Shown here: positions 22,698-29,862 of the stretch, in pieces | Numbering within the stretch: position 1 is the first letter of the stretch | How the letters are laid out: every line of letters starts with the position of its first letter | Assembly: GCA_902497065.1 (NCBI GenBank) | Contig: CABVDH010000006.1 | Location: 28,366-92,365 of the forward strand | DNA length: 64,000 nt | Source of the DNA: an uncultured Collinsella sp. | Lineage (GTDB): Bacteria > Actinomycetota > Coriobacteriia > Coriobacteriales > Coriobacteriaceae | Direction of reading: 5' to 3' | Position numbers and translations under genes: made by a program | The notes under the pieces: generated by a model | What the model saw: only the letters and a program-made list of their open reading frames with translations | Told to the model about the DNA's origin: nothing | Database searches by the model: none

Positions 22698-23732
22698 ATG
22701 GGTAAAACGGTTCTTACCTTCGGCGAAATCATGATGAGGCTCTCGCCCAAAGATCATCTGCGCATTGAGCAGGCAACCGAGTTTGACGTCCGCTACGGTG
22801 GCGCCGAGGCCAACACCGCTCTTTCCCTGGCCTACCAAGGCGACAAGGCCGCTTACGTATCCGTTGTCCCGGCCAACCGCCTAGGCGAGTGCGCGCTGCG
22901 CTCGCTGAAGGCCTACGGCGTCGACACAACGCGCGTCGTGCGGCAGGGCGACCGTCTTGGCTCCTATGTGTTTGAGGTCGGCGCCTCGCAGCGCGGCAAC
23001 GGCTGCGTCTACGACCGCAAGTTCTCTGCCATCAACATGGCCAAGCGCGACGTCTTTGACTGGGACGAGATCCTCAAGGGCATCGATGTCTTCTATTTCT
23101 CCGGCGTGACCCCCGCCGTCTCCGATGAGATGGCCGCCGCCTGCAAGGAGGCACTCGCCGCCTGCCGCGCCAAGGGCATCACCACCGTGTGCGACGTGAA
23201 CTATCGCGGCAAGATGTGGTCGCCCGAGAAGTCGCAGGCCACCATGAAGGAACTCCTGCCGCTCGTCGACATCTGCATCGCCAACGACGAGGATGCGCCC
23301 GCCGGCCTCGGCATGACCTGCGTCTCTGGTTCCCTTGCCCATGGCATCGAGGAGCGCGACACCTACGTCGAGATGGCCCGTCAGATCTGCGCCGAGTACG
23401 GCTGCAAAAAGGTCGCCTCGGTCGTCCGCAACATCTCTTGCGTCGAGCGCTCCATCTGGATGGGCATGCTCTTTGACGCCGAGAGCGGCGAGCACTGGTT
23501 CTCCCCTGCTCACGACGTGCACGTGCTCGAGGGCGTTGCCGCCGGCGACGCTTTCAACGCTGGCCTCGTCCATGCCCTCATCAACGACTTTGACCCGCAG
23601 GACGCCGTCAACTACGCGATTGCAGCCTCGATCCTCAAGCTCACCATCAAGGGCGATTCCAACTTGGTGACCGCAGACGAGATCGCAGCCGTGGCATCCG
23701 CCGCCGACGGTGGCACCCGCGTCGCGCGCTAG
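22698..23732 (+). CDS. kdgK: 2-keto-3-deoxygluconate kinase (PfkB family)
   Basis: A 344-residue sugar kinase that phosphorylates KDG to KDPG. The N-terminus (LTFGEIMMRLSP, then RYGGAEANTALSLA) is typical of KdgK, and the C-terminal PfkB motif is GVAAGDAFNAGL with the catalytic Asp. The ATG at 22698 with AAGGAG upstream is preferred over an in-frame ATG at 22611 lying inside the leader hairpin. eda follows on the same strand after a structured spacer. Control by the divergent LacI protein and the motif A leader is inferred. Confidence 0.92.
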   Translation: MGKTVLTFGEIMMRLSPKDHLRIEQATEFDVRYGGAEANTALSLAYQGDKAAYVSVVPANRLGECALRSLKAYGVDTTRVVRQGDRLGSYVFEVGASQRGNGCVYDRKFSAINMAKRDVFDWDEILKGIDVFYFSGVTPAVSDEMAAACKEALAACRAKGITTVCDVNYRGKMWSPEKSQATMKELLPLVDICIANDEDAPAGLGMTCVSGSLAHGIEERDTYVEMARQICAEYGCKKVASVVRNISCVERSIWMGMLFDAESGEHWFSPAHDVHVLEGVAAGDAFNAGLVHALINDFDPQDAVNYAIAASILKLTIKGDSNLVTADEIAAVASAADGGTRVAR

Positions 23733-23746
23733 TCCGTCTCCATTCC

Positions 23747-23786
23747 GCGGGCCGCAGCTTTCCAATCCCATACCTCTGCGGCCCGC
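23747..23786 (+). other. GC-rich hairpin after kdgK
   Basis: GCGGGCCGCAG / CTGCGGCCCGC form a perfect 11-bp stem with an 18-base loop containing AATCCCATACC. It starts 14 bases after the kdgK stop and has no U tract. The loop resembles the CAGTCCCATTCC loop of the neighbouring motif B, so it may belong to the same structure or to mRNA processing. Confidence 0.5.
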
Positions 23787-23801
23787 TCCCCGATTCCTCC
23801 G

Positions 23802-23936
23802 GCCGGGCAAAACCACCAGTCCCATTCCGGTTTTGCCTGGCATTCCCTACATGACTGGTCGAGCAGCCGGTTTTGGAATTGCTTGTGACCCCAAGCAGTG
23901 CCTCCGATAACCAATCCAAAATCGGCTCCTGACCAG
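23802..23936 (+). ncRNA. Candidate riboswitch/attenuator, motif B, copy 1 (eda leader)
   Basis: A 13-bp hairpin (23802-23814 with 23829-23841) has the loop ACCAGTCCCATTCC. After 12 bases comes ACTGGTC (23854-23860), which can pair either with that loop (ACCAGT, 23815-23820) or with GACCAG at 23931-23936. Between these lie a 12-bp stem (GCCGGTTTTGGA with TCCAAAATCGGC, 23866-23926), a small GCTTG/CAAGC hairpin and the 18-base block GCAGTGCCTCCGATAACC (23895-23912). Copy 2 at 26042-26172 keeps every element. Located 51 bases before the eda start codon. Confidence 0.75.
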
Positions 23937-23986
23937 CACATTTGGCAATCACGCGCCCATGCGCGCCACACATCGAAAGGAACATC

Positions 23987-24628
23987 ATGTTCGATCAGTT
24001 CTACACCACGCTTAAGTCCCTGGGCATCGTGCCGGTCGTCGTGCTCGACAAGGTCGAGGACGCCGCTCCGCTCGCCCACGCCCTTATGGCAGCTGGCATG
24101 AAGTCCGCCGAGGTCACCTTCCGCACCGCCTGCGCCGCCGAGTGCATCGCCGCTATGGCCGAGGCCGAGCCCGAGATGTGCGTTGGCGCCGGCACTGTCC
24201 TGACCGTCGAGCAGGTTGAGCAGGCCCGCGCAGCCGGTGCCAAGTTCATCGTCTCCCCGGGTTACAACGAGGACGTTGTGAAGCACTGCATCGACATCGA
24301 CCTGCCTGTCCTTCCCGGCACCGTAACCCCCTCCGAGGTCACCGCAGCCGAGAACCTGGGCCTCAAGGTCACCAAGTTCTTCCCCGCGTCCCAGTATGGC
24401 GGCCTGAACACCATCAAGGCCCTCGCCGCTCCGTTTGTCGGTCACCGCTTTATGCCCACCGGCGGCGTGAGCACTGCCAACGTCGAGGAGTACCTGAGCT
24501 CCTCCGCCATCATCGCCTGCGGTGGCACCTGGATGGTCAAGCCGGCCCTGTTTGCCGACGGCGACTTCTCCAAGGTCGAGCAGATTGCCCGCGAGGCCAT
24601 GGACGTCGTCAAGAAGGTCCGCGGCTAG
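23987..24628 (+). CDS. eda: KDPG/KHG aldolase
   Basis: A 213-residue class I aldolase that splits 2-keto-3-deoxy-6-phosphogluconate into pyruvate and glyceraldehyde-3-phosphate. The catalytic Glu lies in AEVTFRT (~residue 43), the Schiff-base Lys in VTKFFPAS (~133) and the phosphate loop in PTGGV. The ATG follows GAAAGGA. It is the last common step for all uronates in this window and follows kdgK. A conventional terminator lies right behind it, and motif B in front, so its expression can be set separately from kdgK. Confidence 0.95.
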   Translation: MFDQFYTTLKSLGIVPVVVLDKVEDAAPLAHALMAAGMKSAEVTFRTACAAECIAAMAEAEPEMCVGAGTVLTVEQVEQARAAGAKFIVSPGYNEDVVKHCIDIDLPVLPGTVTPSEVTAAENLGLKVTKFFPASQYGGLNTIKALAAPFVGHRFMPTGGVSTANVEEYLSSSAIIACGGTWMVKPALFADGDFSKVEQIAREAMDVVKKVRG

Positions 24629-24645
24629 GTTTAGCTCTCTATCGT

Positions 24646-24683
24646 GAAAGGGGGCGTGCCCTAGACCTCGCCCCCTTTCTTTT
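24646..24683 (+). terminator. Rho-independent terminator of eda
   Basis: GAAAGGGGGCG / CGCCCCCTTTC stem followed by TTTT, starting 18 bases after the eda stop. Confidence 0.9.
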
Positions 24684-24916
24684 AAAGCGGCTCGGAAGCG
24701 CGCCGTTTCCGTCACGAACAAGAACCGAAACCGTCTTGTATGCTGATAGAACGTGACGGAAGCGACACGCCCCGAGCCGCTTTTCCTGCTCGGTTGGCGA
24801 CCACGCCCAGCTGAGCCACTTCGACAAAAGCCAAGCCACCAAAATAGCTGCGGCGCCGTCTGGAGGAATGGACCCTTGCTTCCGGTCTTTTCCTCCAAGC
24901 GGCGCCGCAGCTTTTT
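24684..24916. repeat. Two further long hairpins behind eda
   Basis: AAAGCGGCTCGG (24684-24695) pairs with CCGAGCCGCTTT (24772-24783), with an inner TTCCGTCACG / CGTGACGGAA pair. Next, AGCTGCGGCGCCG (24846-24858) pairs with CGGCGCCGCAGCT (24900-24912), with an inner TGGAGGAA / TTCCTCCA pair and a trailing T-run. With the eda terminator and the repeat at 24939-25005, four hairpins stand side by side in a 392-base spacer without a gene. Confidence 0.6.
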
Positions 24917-24938
24917 CGTGCCCCGATAGTACCCCGGC

Positions 24939-25005
24939 AGTTGCGGTGAGATACGGACTGTTTACACCATCAGAGCCGCAAAACAATCCCTATTTCACCG
25001 CAACT
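24939..25005. repeat. AGTTGCGGTGAAATA hairpin repeat, copy 1
   Basis: AGTTGCGGTGAGATACGGA pairs imperfectly with the right arm ending ATTTCACCGCAACT. It lies 15 bases past the GntR stop. Other copies: 25786-25852, 38793-38859 and 41709-41775. The first two copies bracket the GntR gene. Confidence 0.7.
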
Positions 25006-25020
25006 AATGAAGGGGGCGAG

Positions 25021-25713
25021 TTAGATGGCCGTATCTTTGGACAGCTCAAAATAGTCGGGATGCAAGGCGATAACCGGGCCCTGCTCCTCGGGCATCAGAT
25101 GCAAGTGCGTCTCGGCCAGATAGCTCGCCGTATCGGTGTCGCCTTCCTTAATGGCCTCCAAAATCCGACGGTGCTGACGACGAATCGGCTCCCAATCAAG
25201 GTCCTGAGATACCGCGCGCAGCCAGTTATACCGCTCAAAATGCGTATTGACGCTCCTCATCCAATCCCACAACATATGGCGGCCGGCAATCTCAAAGCAC
25301 GTCTCATGGAACAGGTTATCCAGGTCAAAGAAACGACGCGTCTCGCTATGGTCGAGCGACTCGGACTCGGCAAGAATCTGCTCGAGCCGCTGCTTTTGCT
25401 CGGGCGAGGCGGCCGAACAGCATTTAATAAGCACGCTTCTCTCGAGCTTCTCGCGCAAGAAACAGGCGTTCTCGGCGCGCTCCATGCTGATTTTTGATAC
25501 ATAGGTGCCGCTTTTGGGACGCGTTTCCACCAGCTCCTGCTCACGCAGGCGCACAAAGGACTCGCGAATGGGCGTGCGCCCGATTCCCGTCTCCTTTTCC
25601 AGACCAATCGCCGAAAGGCGCGTGCCGGGCTTGAGCTCGGCATAGATGATCTTGGAGCGCAATGCGTTGTATGCCTGATCTTGCAGGCTCTGATAATGCT
25701 GGTGCTGTTCCAT
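25021..25713 (-). CDS. GntR-family regulator, FadR/FCD subfamily
   Basis: A 230-residue regulator with an N-terminal winged helix (YNALRSKIIYAELKPGTRLS, GIGRTPIRESFVRL) and a C-terminal all-helical FCD domain (~85-215) with the metal/ligand His and Asp pattern (DLDNLFHETCFEIAG, HRRILEAI, AETHLHLM). FCD regulators often sense sugar acids. The ATG after GAGGG is used; the longer frame to 25827 enters the hairpin repeat. It lies between eda and the membrane-protein gene on the opposite strand, so a role in the same pathway is likely but unproven. Confidence 0.85.
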   Translation of the reverse strand: MEQHQHYQSLQDQAYNALRSKIIYAELKPGTRLSAIGLEKETGIGRTPIRESFVRLREQELVETRPKSGTYVSKISMERAENACFLREKLERSVLIKCCSAASPEQKQRLEQILAESESLDHSETRRFFDLDNLFHETCFEIAGRHMLWDWMRSVNTHFERYNWLRAVSQDLDWEPIRRQHRRILEAIKEGDTDTASYLAETHLHLMPEEQGPVIALHPDYFELSKDTAI

Positions 25714-25785
25714 AAAGCCCTCGGATAAGTCCTCGGTTAGTCGAATACCACCATGCAATACTATCGCATCCCCCGCCCCCTCATA

Positions 25786-25852
25786 AGTTGCGGTGGAATA
25801 GTTCCTGTTCAAGGCCTTCAGCAGCAAAAACAGGAACTATTCCACCGCAACT
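25786..25852. repeat. AGTTGCGGTGAAATA hairpin repeat, copy 2
   Basis: AGTTGCGGTGGAATAGTTCC pairs with the right arm ending TATTCCACCGCAACT; the inner arms TTCCTGTT / AACAGGAA also pair. It sits upstream of the GntR gene. The inner arm differs from the other copies yet stays complementary. Confidence 0.7.
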
Positions 25853-25877
25853 ACAGCCAACGAGTTGTTACGATTAG

Positions 25878-25889
25878 GTGAACGTTCAC
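25878..25889. promoter_or_regulatory. GTGAACGTTCAC operator (site a)
   Basis: Perfect 12-bp palindrome located 18 bases before the -35 box of the membrane-protein promoter. It links this gene to the pectin regulon sites at 37816, 45290, 45331, 51760, 51800, 51921, 56693 and 56731. Confidence 0.8.
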
Positions 25890-25907
25890 TTTTTATTGTT
25901 TTTCTCT

Positions 25908-25959
25908 TTGCAAATAGAATCCCGTGTGTATACTATGGCTCAAACGAAACCGATTTCGT
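25908..25959 (+). promoter_or_regulatory. Membrane-protein promoter with LacI-type operator
   Basis: TTGCAA (25908-25913), a 15-bp spacer and TATACT (25929-25934), then ACGAAACCGATTTCGT at 25944-25959. Layout and operator match the kdgK promoter at 22528-22592, so both are probably controlled by the LacI protein encoded at 21440-22462. Confidence 0.75.
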
Positions 25960-25962
25960 CGA

Positions 25963-26020
25963 GCGTGAGCAATAGGATGCTAAGACGCACCCTACCATCT
26001 TGGCATCCTATTGCCCACGC
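25963..26020 (+). ncRNA. Structured leader RNA, motif A, copy 2
   Basis: GCGTGAGCAATAGGATGC (25963-25980) pairs with 26003-26020 in 17 of 18 positions, closing a 22-base loop containing ACCCTACC and ending in TCTTG. The stem sequence differs from copy 1 at 22597-22654, the loop hardly at all. It is followed 21 bases later by motif B copy 2. Confidence 0.75.
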
Positions 26021-26041
26021 AATGTCATTTGCTTTCCTCCC

Positions 26042-26172
26042 GTCTCGCTGGCCCTTCAGTCCCATTCCGGCACAGCGAGACACTTCCTAGACAACTGACC
26101 GTGGGGCCGGCTTTTCTGCTTTAACAGCAGTGCCTCCGATAACCCTCTTTTGCCGGTCCGGGTCAGTTTTTT
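26042..26172 (+). ncRNA. Candidate riboswitch/attenuator, motif B, copy 2
   Basis: GTCTCGCTG (26042-26050) pairs with CAGCGAGAC (26073-26081), extended by GCC/GGC, leaving the loop CTTCAGTCCCATTCC. Twelve bases on, ACTGACC (26094-26100) can pair with the loop (TCAGT) or with GGTCAG (26161-26166). GGCCGGC/GCCGGTC and CTGC/GCAG stems frame the invariant GCAGTGCCTCCGATAACC (26127-26144). GGTCAG is followed directly by six T's, so closing that stem would make an intrinsic terminator, 27 bases before the ATG of the membrane-protein gene. Confidence 0.78.
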
Positions 26173-26199
26173 CACACAACCGAAAAGACGGGTAGCAAC

Positions 26200-26880
26200 A
26201 TGCGACCGCCCATCATCATGAATGGCGAGAAGATCGATTGGTTCCATACCGTCATCAGGATGCTGATGTATCTGGCGGGCGTTGCAGTACTGGCACTCGG
26301 CATGAGTCTCCAGACGGCATCCGGCCTGGGCGTCGCCACGCTCACGTGCTTTGCCACAACCCTATCCATGCTCACGGGCAAGACGCTCGGCTTTTGGATC
26401 ACTGCCACCTATGTCGCCTACATCGTGGCACAATTCACTATCTTGCGACGCGAGTTCCAGCCGCGCATCCTGCTCGAGCTGTGCTTCTCAACGCTCATCG
26501 GCGGCTTCACCGACTTCTTCATGGCGGTCAACCCGCTGCATCCCGCAGCACTCCCCATACAGGTTGAGACCATGCTGCTCTCCCTCGCTGTCACTGCATT
26601 TGGCGTAAGTCTCGTCGTCAACATGGGCGTTGTCCCCAACGCGCCCGACGGCCTGGTGCAGGTCATTGCCGAAAAGATTAAACGCCGCTTTGGCGACGTA
26701 AAAGTCGTGTTCGACTGCTCGCATGTCGCCGTGTCTCTCGTTCTGTCGCTCGCGCTCATGCACAACCTGGGCGGCTTTGGCGTGACCACCGCCATCTCGG
26801 CGCTGTTCTTGGGCCATGTCATCAACATCGCTAATAAGCTGTTCGCCCAGCGCTTTGTGCGCGCGGCATTCGGGAAATAG
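26200..26880 (+). CDS. YczE/YitT-like integral membrane protein
   Basis: A 226-residue membrane protein with about five or six hydrophobic helices and small loops, resembling the YczE/YyaS/YitT group of unknown function. Charged residues are few and concentrated in the loop KIKRRFGDVK (~165-175). The promoter and leader carry the pectin operator, the kdgK-type operator, motif A and motif B. This is the most heavily regulated gene in the window and it shares its signals with the KDG pathway, so a sugar-acid transport role is a reasonable guess. Start at 26200; an ATG six codons later is possible. Confidence 0.65.
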   Translation: MRPPIIMNGEKIDWFHTVIRMLMYLAGVAVLALGMSLQTASGLGVATLTCFATTLSMLTGKTLGFWITATYVAYIVAQFTILRREFQPRILLELCFSTLIGGFTDFFMAVNPLHPAALPIQVETMLLSLAVTAFGVSLVVNMGVVPNAPDGLVQVIAEKIKRRFGDVKVVFDCSHVAVSLVLSLALMHNLGGFGVTTAISALFLGHVINIANKLFAQRFVRAAFGK

Positions 26881-26907
26881 CACCACCGTAAGAACCCACA
26901 AACAGCG

Positions 26908-26987
26908 CTATACGTTGCTATATCTCACTATACTTTACTATACTTTGCTATATCTTGCTATACTTTGCTATATCTTGCTATATCTTG
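26908..26987. repeat. 10-bp tandem repeat, about 8 units
   Basis: Units of the form CTATAYYTTG (CTATACTTTG alternating with CTATATCTTG) repeat about eight times with a strict 10-bp period, ending 16 bases before the ATPase start codon. Each unit carries a TATACT- or TATATC-like -10 box. The period matches one DNA turn, so the tract may be curved. The number of units could vary and tune expression. Confidence 0.8.
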
Positions 26988-27003
26988 AGCAAAGGTGGCT
27001 CAC

Positions 27004-28095
27004 ATGCAAACAAACCCTTTTAAGCCCACAGCAGGTAAAACACCTCCCACGATTATCGGCCGCGAAGATGTACTTGAAGAATTCAGTGAAGGCCTCACCA
27101 ACGGGCCTGGTGCCCCTGGGCGCCTAATGCGCATAGCCGGCGTCCGTGGAACGGGCAAGACGGTCCTCCTTGACGAGTACTCACGTTTGGCGCAAAGCCG
27201 TGGCTGGACGGTCATAAAAGAGGTCGCAACCGAGGGACTTTGCCAGCGCATTCTCGAACAGCTGCAGCCCAAATTCCAGGCCAAACACGCCAGATTTGAG
27301 CCCACCGTAGCTGGCATATCCATCGGCAGCATAGATATTGAGCGAATCGGCCCATCGCTACGCGACGCCATGAGACAGACAATAACCAAGAATGGAAATG
27401 GCCTGCTCATCACTCTCGACGAGGTTCAAGACGCAGAGCTCGATGAGGTCCGAACGCTCTCCATTGCGATTCAGCAGGTTATCGGCGAAGACCTTGATAT
27501 CGCCTTTGTTTTTGCTGGGCTGCCTTCGATGATTGAAAGCATCATCAACGGAAAGACACTTACGTTTTTGCGCCGTGCCCTCCCCTTTGATCTGAAGGCT
27601 GTGGCAGTAACCGAAGTGTCGTACTCCCTCGAGGAAACCATTGAAGCGTCTGGCATGGAGTTGCAGCCAGGTATTGCCGGCCAGCTTGCCGAGGCAACGC
27701 AAGGCTATCCTTTCATGATCCAACTCGTTGGATACTACGCATGGCAGTTGGCAAGACGCGCACATACAGCGATTATTGGAGAAGAAGAAGCCGAGCGTGG
27801 CATTACAACGGCACGCGAACGCTTCTGCGCCATGGTGATTGAGCCCGCGCTGCAGCGCATTCCGCCCACGTGCATCGCTTATCTGCTGAGCATGGCATCT
27901 TTGGGGCAGACGAGCTCGACCAGCATGGTTGCCGATGCCCTAAACAAGACGCCTCAACAGGTGAGCTCCGTCCGCAGCCGCCTGTTAAGAGAATCGATTA
28001 TCGAGGCTCCTTCGTACGGCAAGGTCTCATTTGCCATCCCCTACATGCGCGACTACCTCTACGAGCACAAAGCCGAACTGGAAGTTGAACTGTAG
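27004..28095 (+). CDS. AAA ATPase of the archaeal-ATPase/STAND-like type
   Basis: A 363-residue protein. Residues ~15-220 are a P-loop ATPase: IIGREDVLEEF, Walker A GVRGTGKTVLL (~50), Walker B LLITLDEVQDAE (~138), a sensor region AGLPSMIESI. A C-terminal winged-helix-like domain (~285-360) follows. Similar proteins are common as stand-alone ATPases in Actinobacteria; their function is unknown, perhaps defence or regulation. The ATG after AAAGGTGG is used (a GTG three codons earlier is possible). It is directly downstream of the 10-bp tandem repeat. Confidence 0.75.
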   Translation: MQTNPFKPTAGKTPPTIIGREDVLEEFSEGLTNGPGAPGRLMRIAGVRGTGKTVLLDEYSRLAQSRGWTVIKEVATEGLCQRILEQLQPKFQAKHARFEPTVAGISIGSIDIERIGPSLRDAMRQTITKNGNGLLITLDEVQDAELDEVRTLSIAIQQVIGEDLDIAFVFAGLPSMIESIINGKTLTFLRRALPFDLKAVAVTEVSYSLEETIEASGMELQPGIAGQLAEATQGYPFMIQLVGYYAWQLARRAHTAIIGEEEAERGITTARERFCAMVIEPALQRIPPTCIAYLLSMASLGQTSSTSMVADALNKTPQQVSSVRSRLLRESIIEAPSYGKVSFAIPYMRDYLYEHKAELEVEL

Positions 28096-28507
28096 AAGCG
28101 GTAACTGCCCTGCAAGACGAAAACCGTTTTCGTGCGGATTTATAGCAGACGCAAACGGTTTACGTCTTGATTTGCGTCCGGAATAAGGATAGAAATTGCG
28201 CTTTCGTACGTTTTTTCGCTAGACGCAACGTGCTTTCGTCCGACGATACGTCCCCAATCTAGACGAAAAGAGCCCCGAGCTCGTATTGAACTGCCTCCCA
28301 TTTCTTGGACGGGCGCCGATGCCCTGATCTCTGCCATGTCGAGGTGCGAGATCAAATCCTTGGCGCGCTCGCCGGAGTGGTATGCCTTGTTCGGCGCCAC
28401 CTTCCTGTAGAGCTTCTTGAGCTTCGTCTTCCCCTTGTTGCCCGGCGGCATCTCCGTCTCAGGTGGCAGCCCTAGGAAGGACAGGACGCCGGGCAGGTCG
28501 CACAGCA
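28096..28507 (-). pseudogene. Non-coding stretch with short coding remnant
   Basis: After the ATPase stop, short partial repeats (GACGAAAACCGTTTTCGT, AGACGCAAACGG, GACGCAACG) occur. From about 28300 to 28640 the minus strand reads in one frame as Cys- and Lys-containing protein (VVDLAAKADIEDVMLCDL, KTKLKKLYRKVAPNKAYHSG) without a start of its own, in a different frame from the integrase fragment. I take it as the remnant of a gene of the integrated element; the family is not recognised. Confidence 0.35.
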
Positions 28508-29529
28508 TCACGTCCTCGATGTCGGCCTTGGCCGCCAGGTCGACGACTCTCTGCGCTGTCGGCGAGATGTTCGGGGTGCTGCTACCGCCCGCTGGTTCGG
28601 AAGCTGGCGGGCAGTAGCGGCAGTAGCGGTGTGGCTCGATAGGCCCGAATATCCGTAAGGAAGGTGCTCGCTCTCATATGTGCTGATATGCCTCGCCTCG
28701 CGAACCTTGAGATGCTTCCTGAGGTAATCCCTCAATTCGAGCCACTCTTTATGCTCATAACGCTTCGAAATCGTTTCCCCGTCGACAGTTTCCTTCACAT
28801 AATGGTATGTTCGAACGCCTTCGAACTTGCCGAACCCGTTCTCGACGCTGAAGTTTCTGAACCAGCGCGAAAACCCATTCAGGTCCATGAAGTTGACTTG
28901 GGGATGCCTGTCTTTCGTTCGTTCGAATGAGTGGACGAGCGGAGTGCCTTTGACTTGTTCCAGGCCGAAGGCTTCCATTTCGCGGGCCTGCTCCTTTTTC
29001 CAGAATTCGAGATACGACGTCAGCGTCTCGCTTATCGAGATCCTCCGCACGCTTTTCTTGCTTATGGGCGAGCGAACGCTTCGATCGGCCGCGAACTGCT
29101 GCTCAATGAGGATGCTTCTGTTCTCGACGGAGACATCGGACCACGTCATCCCGAGGGCTTCTGCCCTTCTCATGTCGGTGTCGAGCATGAGCATCACGCA
29201 TGTGATGTGCGCGTCCGGTTCTCGATTGAGTAGGATGTCGAGTAGGCGAGCGGCGTGATGATTCCTTCGCGGTTGTCGTGGAACTTTTTTGCGTATGAGC
29301 CGACGGTGTCCCTCGATTTTTGGACGTAGGTGCCGCTGTTGAGTTCTGCCTTGTAGGCTTCGAGTGCGGCGTCGACCTCTCGGCTTTTGGTGGTATGTAT
29401 GGTCTGCCACGGCGAATAGCGGTATTTGCCCGTGACCGGATCCTTGCCGAGGCTGTGACGGTAGCGCCACGTGTATTTGTCGCGGCGTTGCTTCGTTCCT
29501 TTGCCTATGACGAGAGGTCGGTCGTTCAT
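28508..29529 (-). pseudogene. Disrupted tyrosine recombinase (integrase)
   Basis: The N-terminus (MNDRPLVIGKGTKQRRDKYT, KSREVDAALEAYKAELNSG) is the Arm-type DNA-binding domain of a phage-type integrase. Near 29230-29270 the frame shifts and most of the core-binding domain is missing. The catalytic domain resumes with TDMRRAEALGMTWSDV (catalytic Arg) and ENGFGKFEGV. The expected HELRHT and final Tyr motifs are absent. So the enzyme is inactive. It sits about 280 bases from a truncated tRNA-fMet, the usual place for an integrase at the end of an element. Confidence 0.75.
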
Positions 29530-29602
29530 CGTGTTCCTTGCCTGAAGTGCCTGAGAATCGCGCTCGGTTGCGCGGAATGGCGCAAAGGGCTGGGGCGGGT
29601 GG

Positions 29603-29654
29603 GCATTACCCTTGGTGGTGGGCCCTGCGTGGGGTCACACCCCAAGGGTAATGC
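29603..29654. repeat. Hairpin GCATTACCCTTGG
   Basis: Perfect 13-bp arms (29603-29615 and 29642-29654), upstream of the integrase remnant and within the presumed integrated segment. Possibly an accessory recombination site or a regulatory hairpin. Confidence 0.45.
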
Positions 29655-29810
29655 TCCGCCTGACCGCTTTCAAGCTCGTTGTGGGTCGAATTTGGGTCGA
29701 ATTATTCCGCGTACTTTTCTTTCGTAAATCTATGAAAACATCAAATGACCTGGAGTTATATTGACTTCAATTTGGGTCGAAATGTCTGAATGAAACAACG
29801 TCGTAGCGAC

Positions 29811-29855
29811 CTCATAACCCGAAGGTCGGTGGTTCAAATCCGCCCCCCGCGACCA
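29811..29855 (+). other. 3' fragment of tRNA-fMet (attachment-site scar)
   Basis: The sequence starting CTCATAACCCGAAGG and ending in GCGACCA is the 3' part of an initiator tRNA, from the anticodon loop (CTCATAA) through the T arm to an encoded CCA. The expected partner TCGGG of the anticodon stem is replaced by GCGAC and no 5' half exists. This fits an att site formed by integration into the tRNA gene. The original tRNA terminator still follows at 29865. Confidence 0.8.
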
Positions 29856-29862
29856 TGAAACT

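Noticed and set aside
23747..23786. Rho-independent terminator of kdgK
   Set aside because: A strong stem exists but it is followed by TCCCC, not a T-run; listed as a hairpin instead.
26908..26987. CRISPR-like array
   Set aside because: The repeats are only 10 bp long and contiguous, without spacers; it is a simple tandem repeat.
29811..29855. A complete tRNA gene
   Set aside because: Only the 3' part from the anticodon loop onward is present; the 5' strands of the acceptor, D and anticodon stems are missing.
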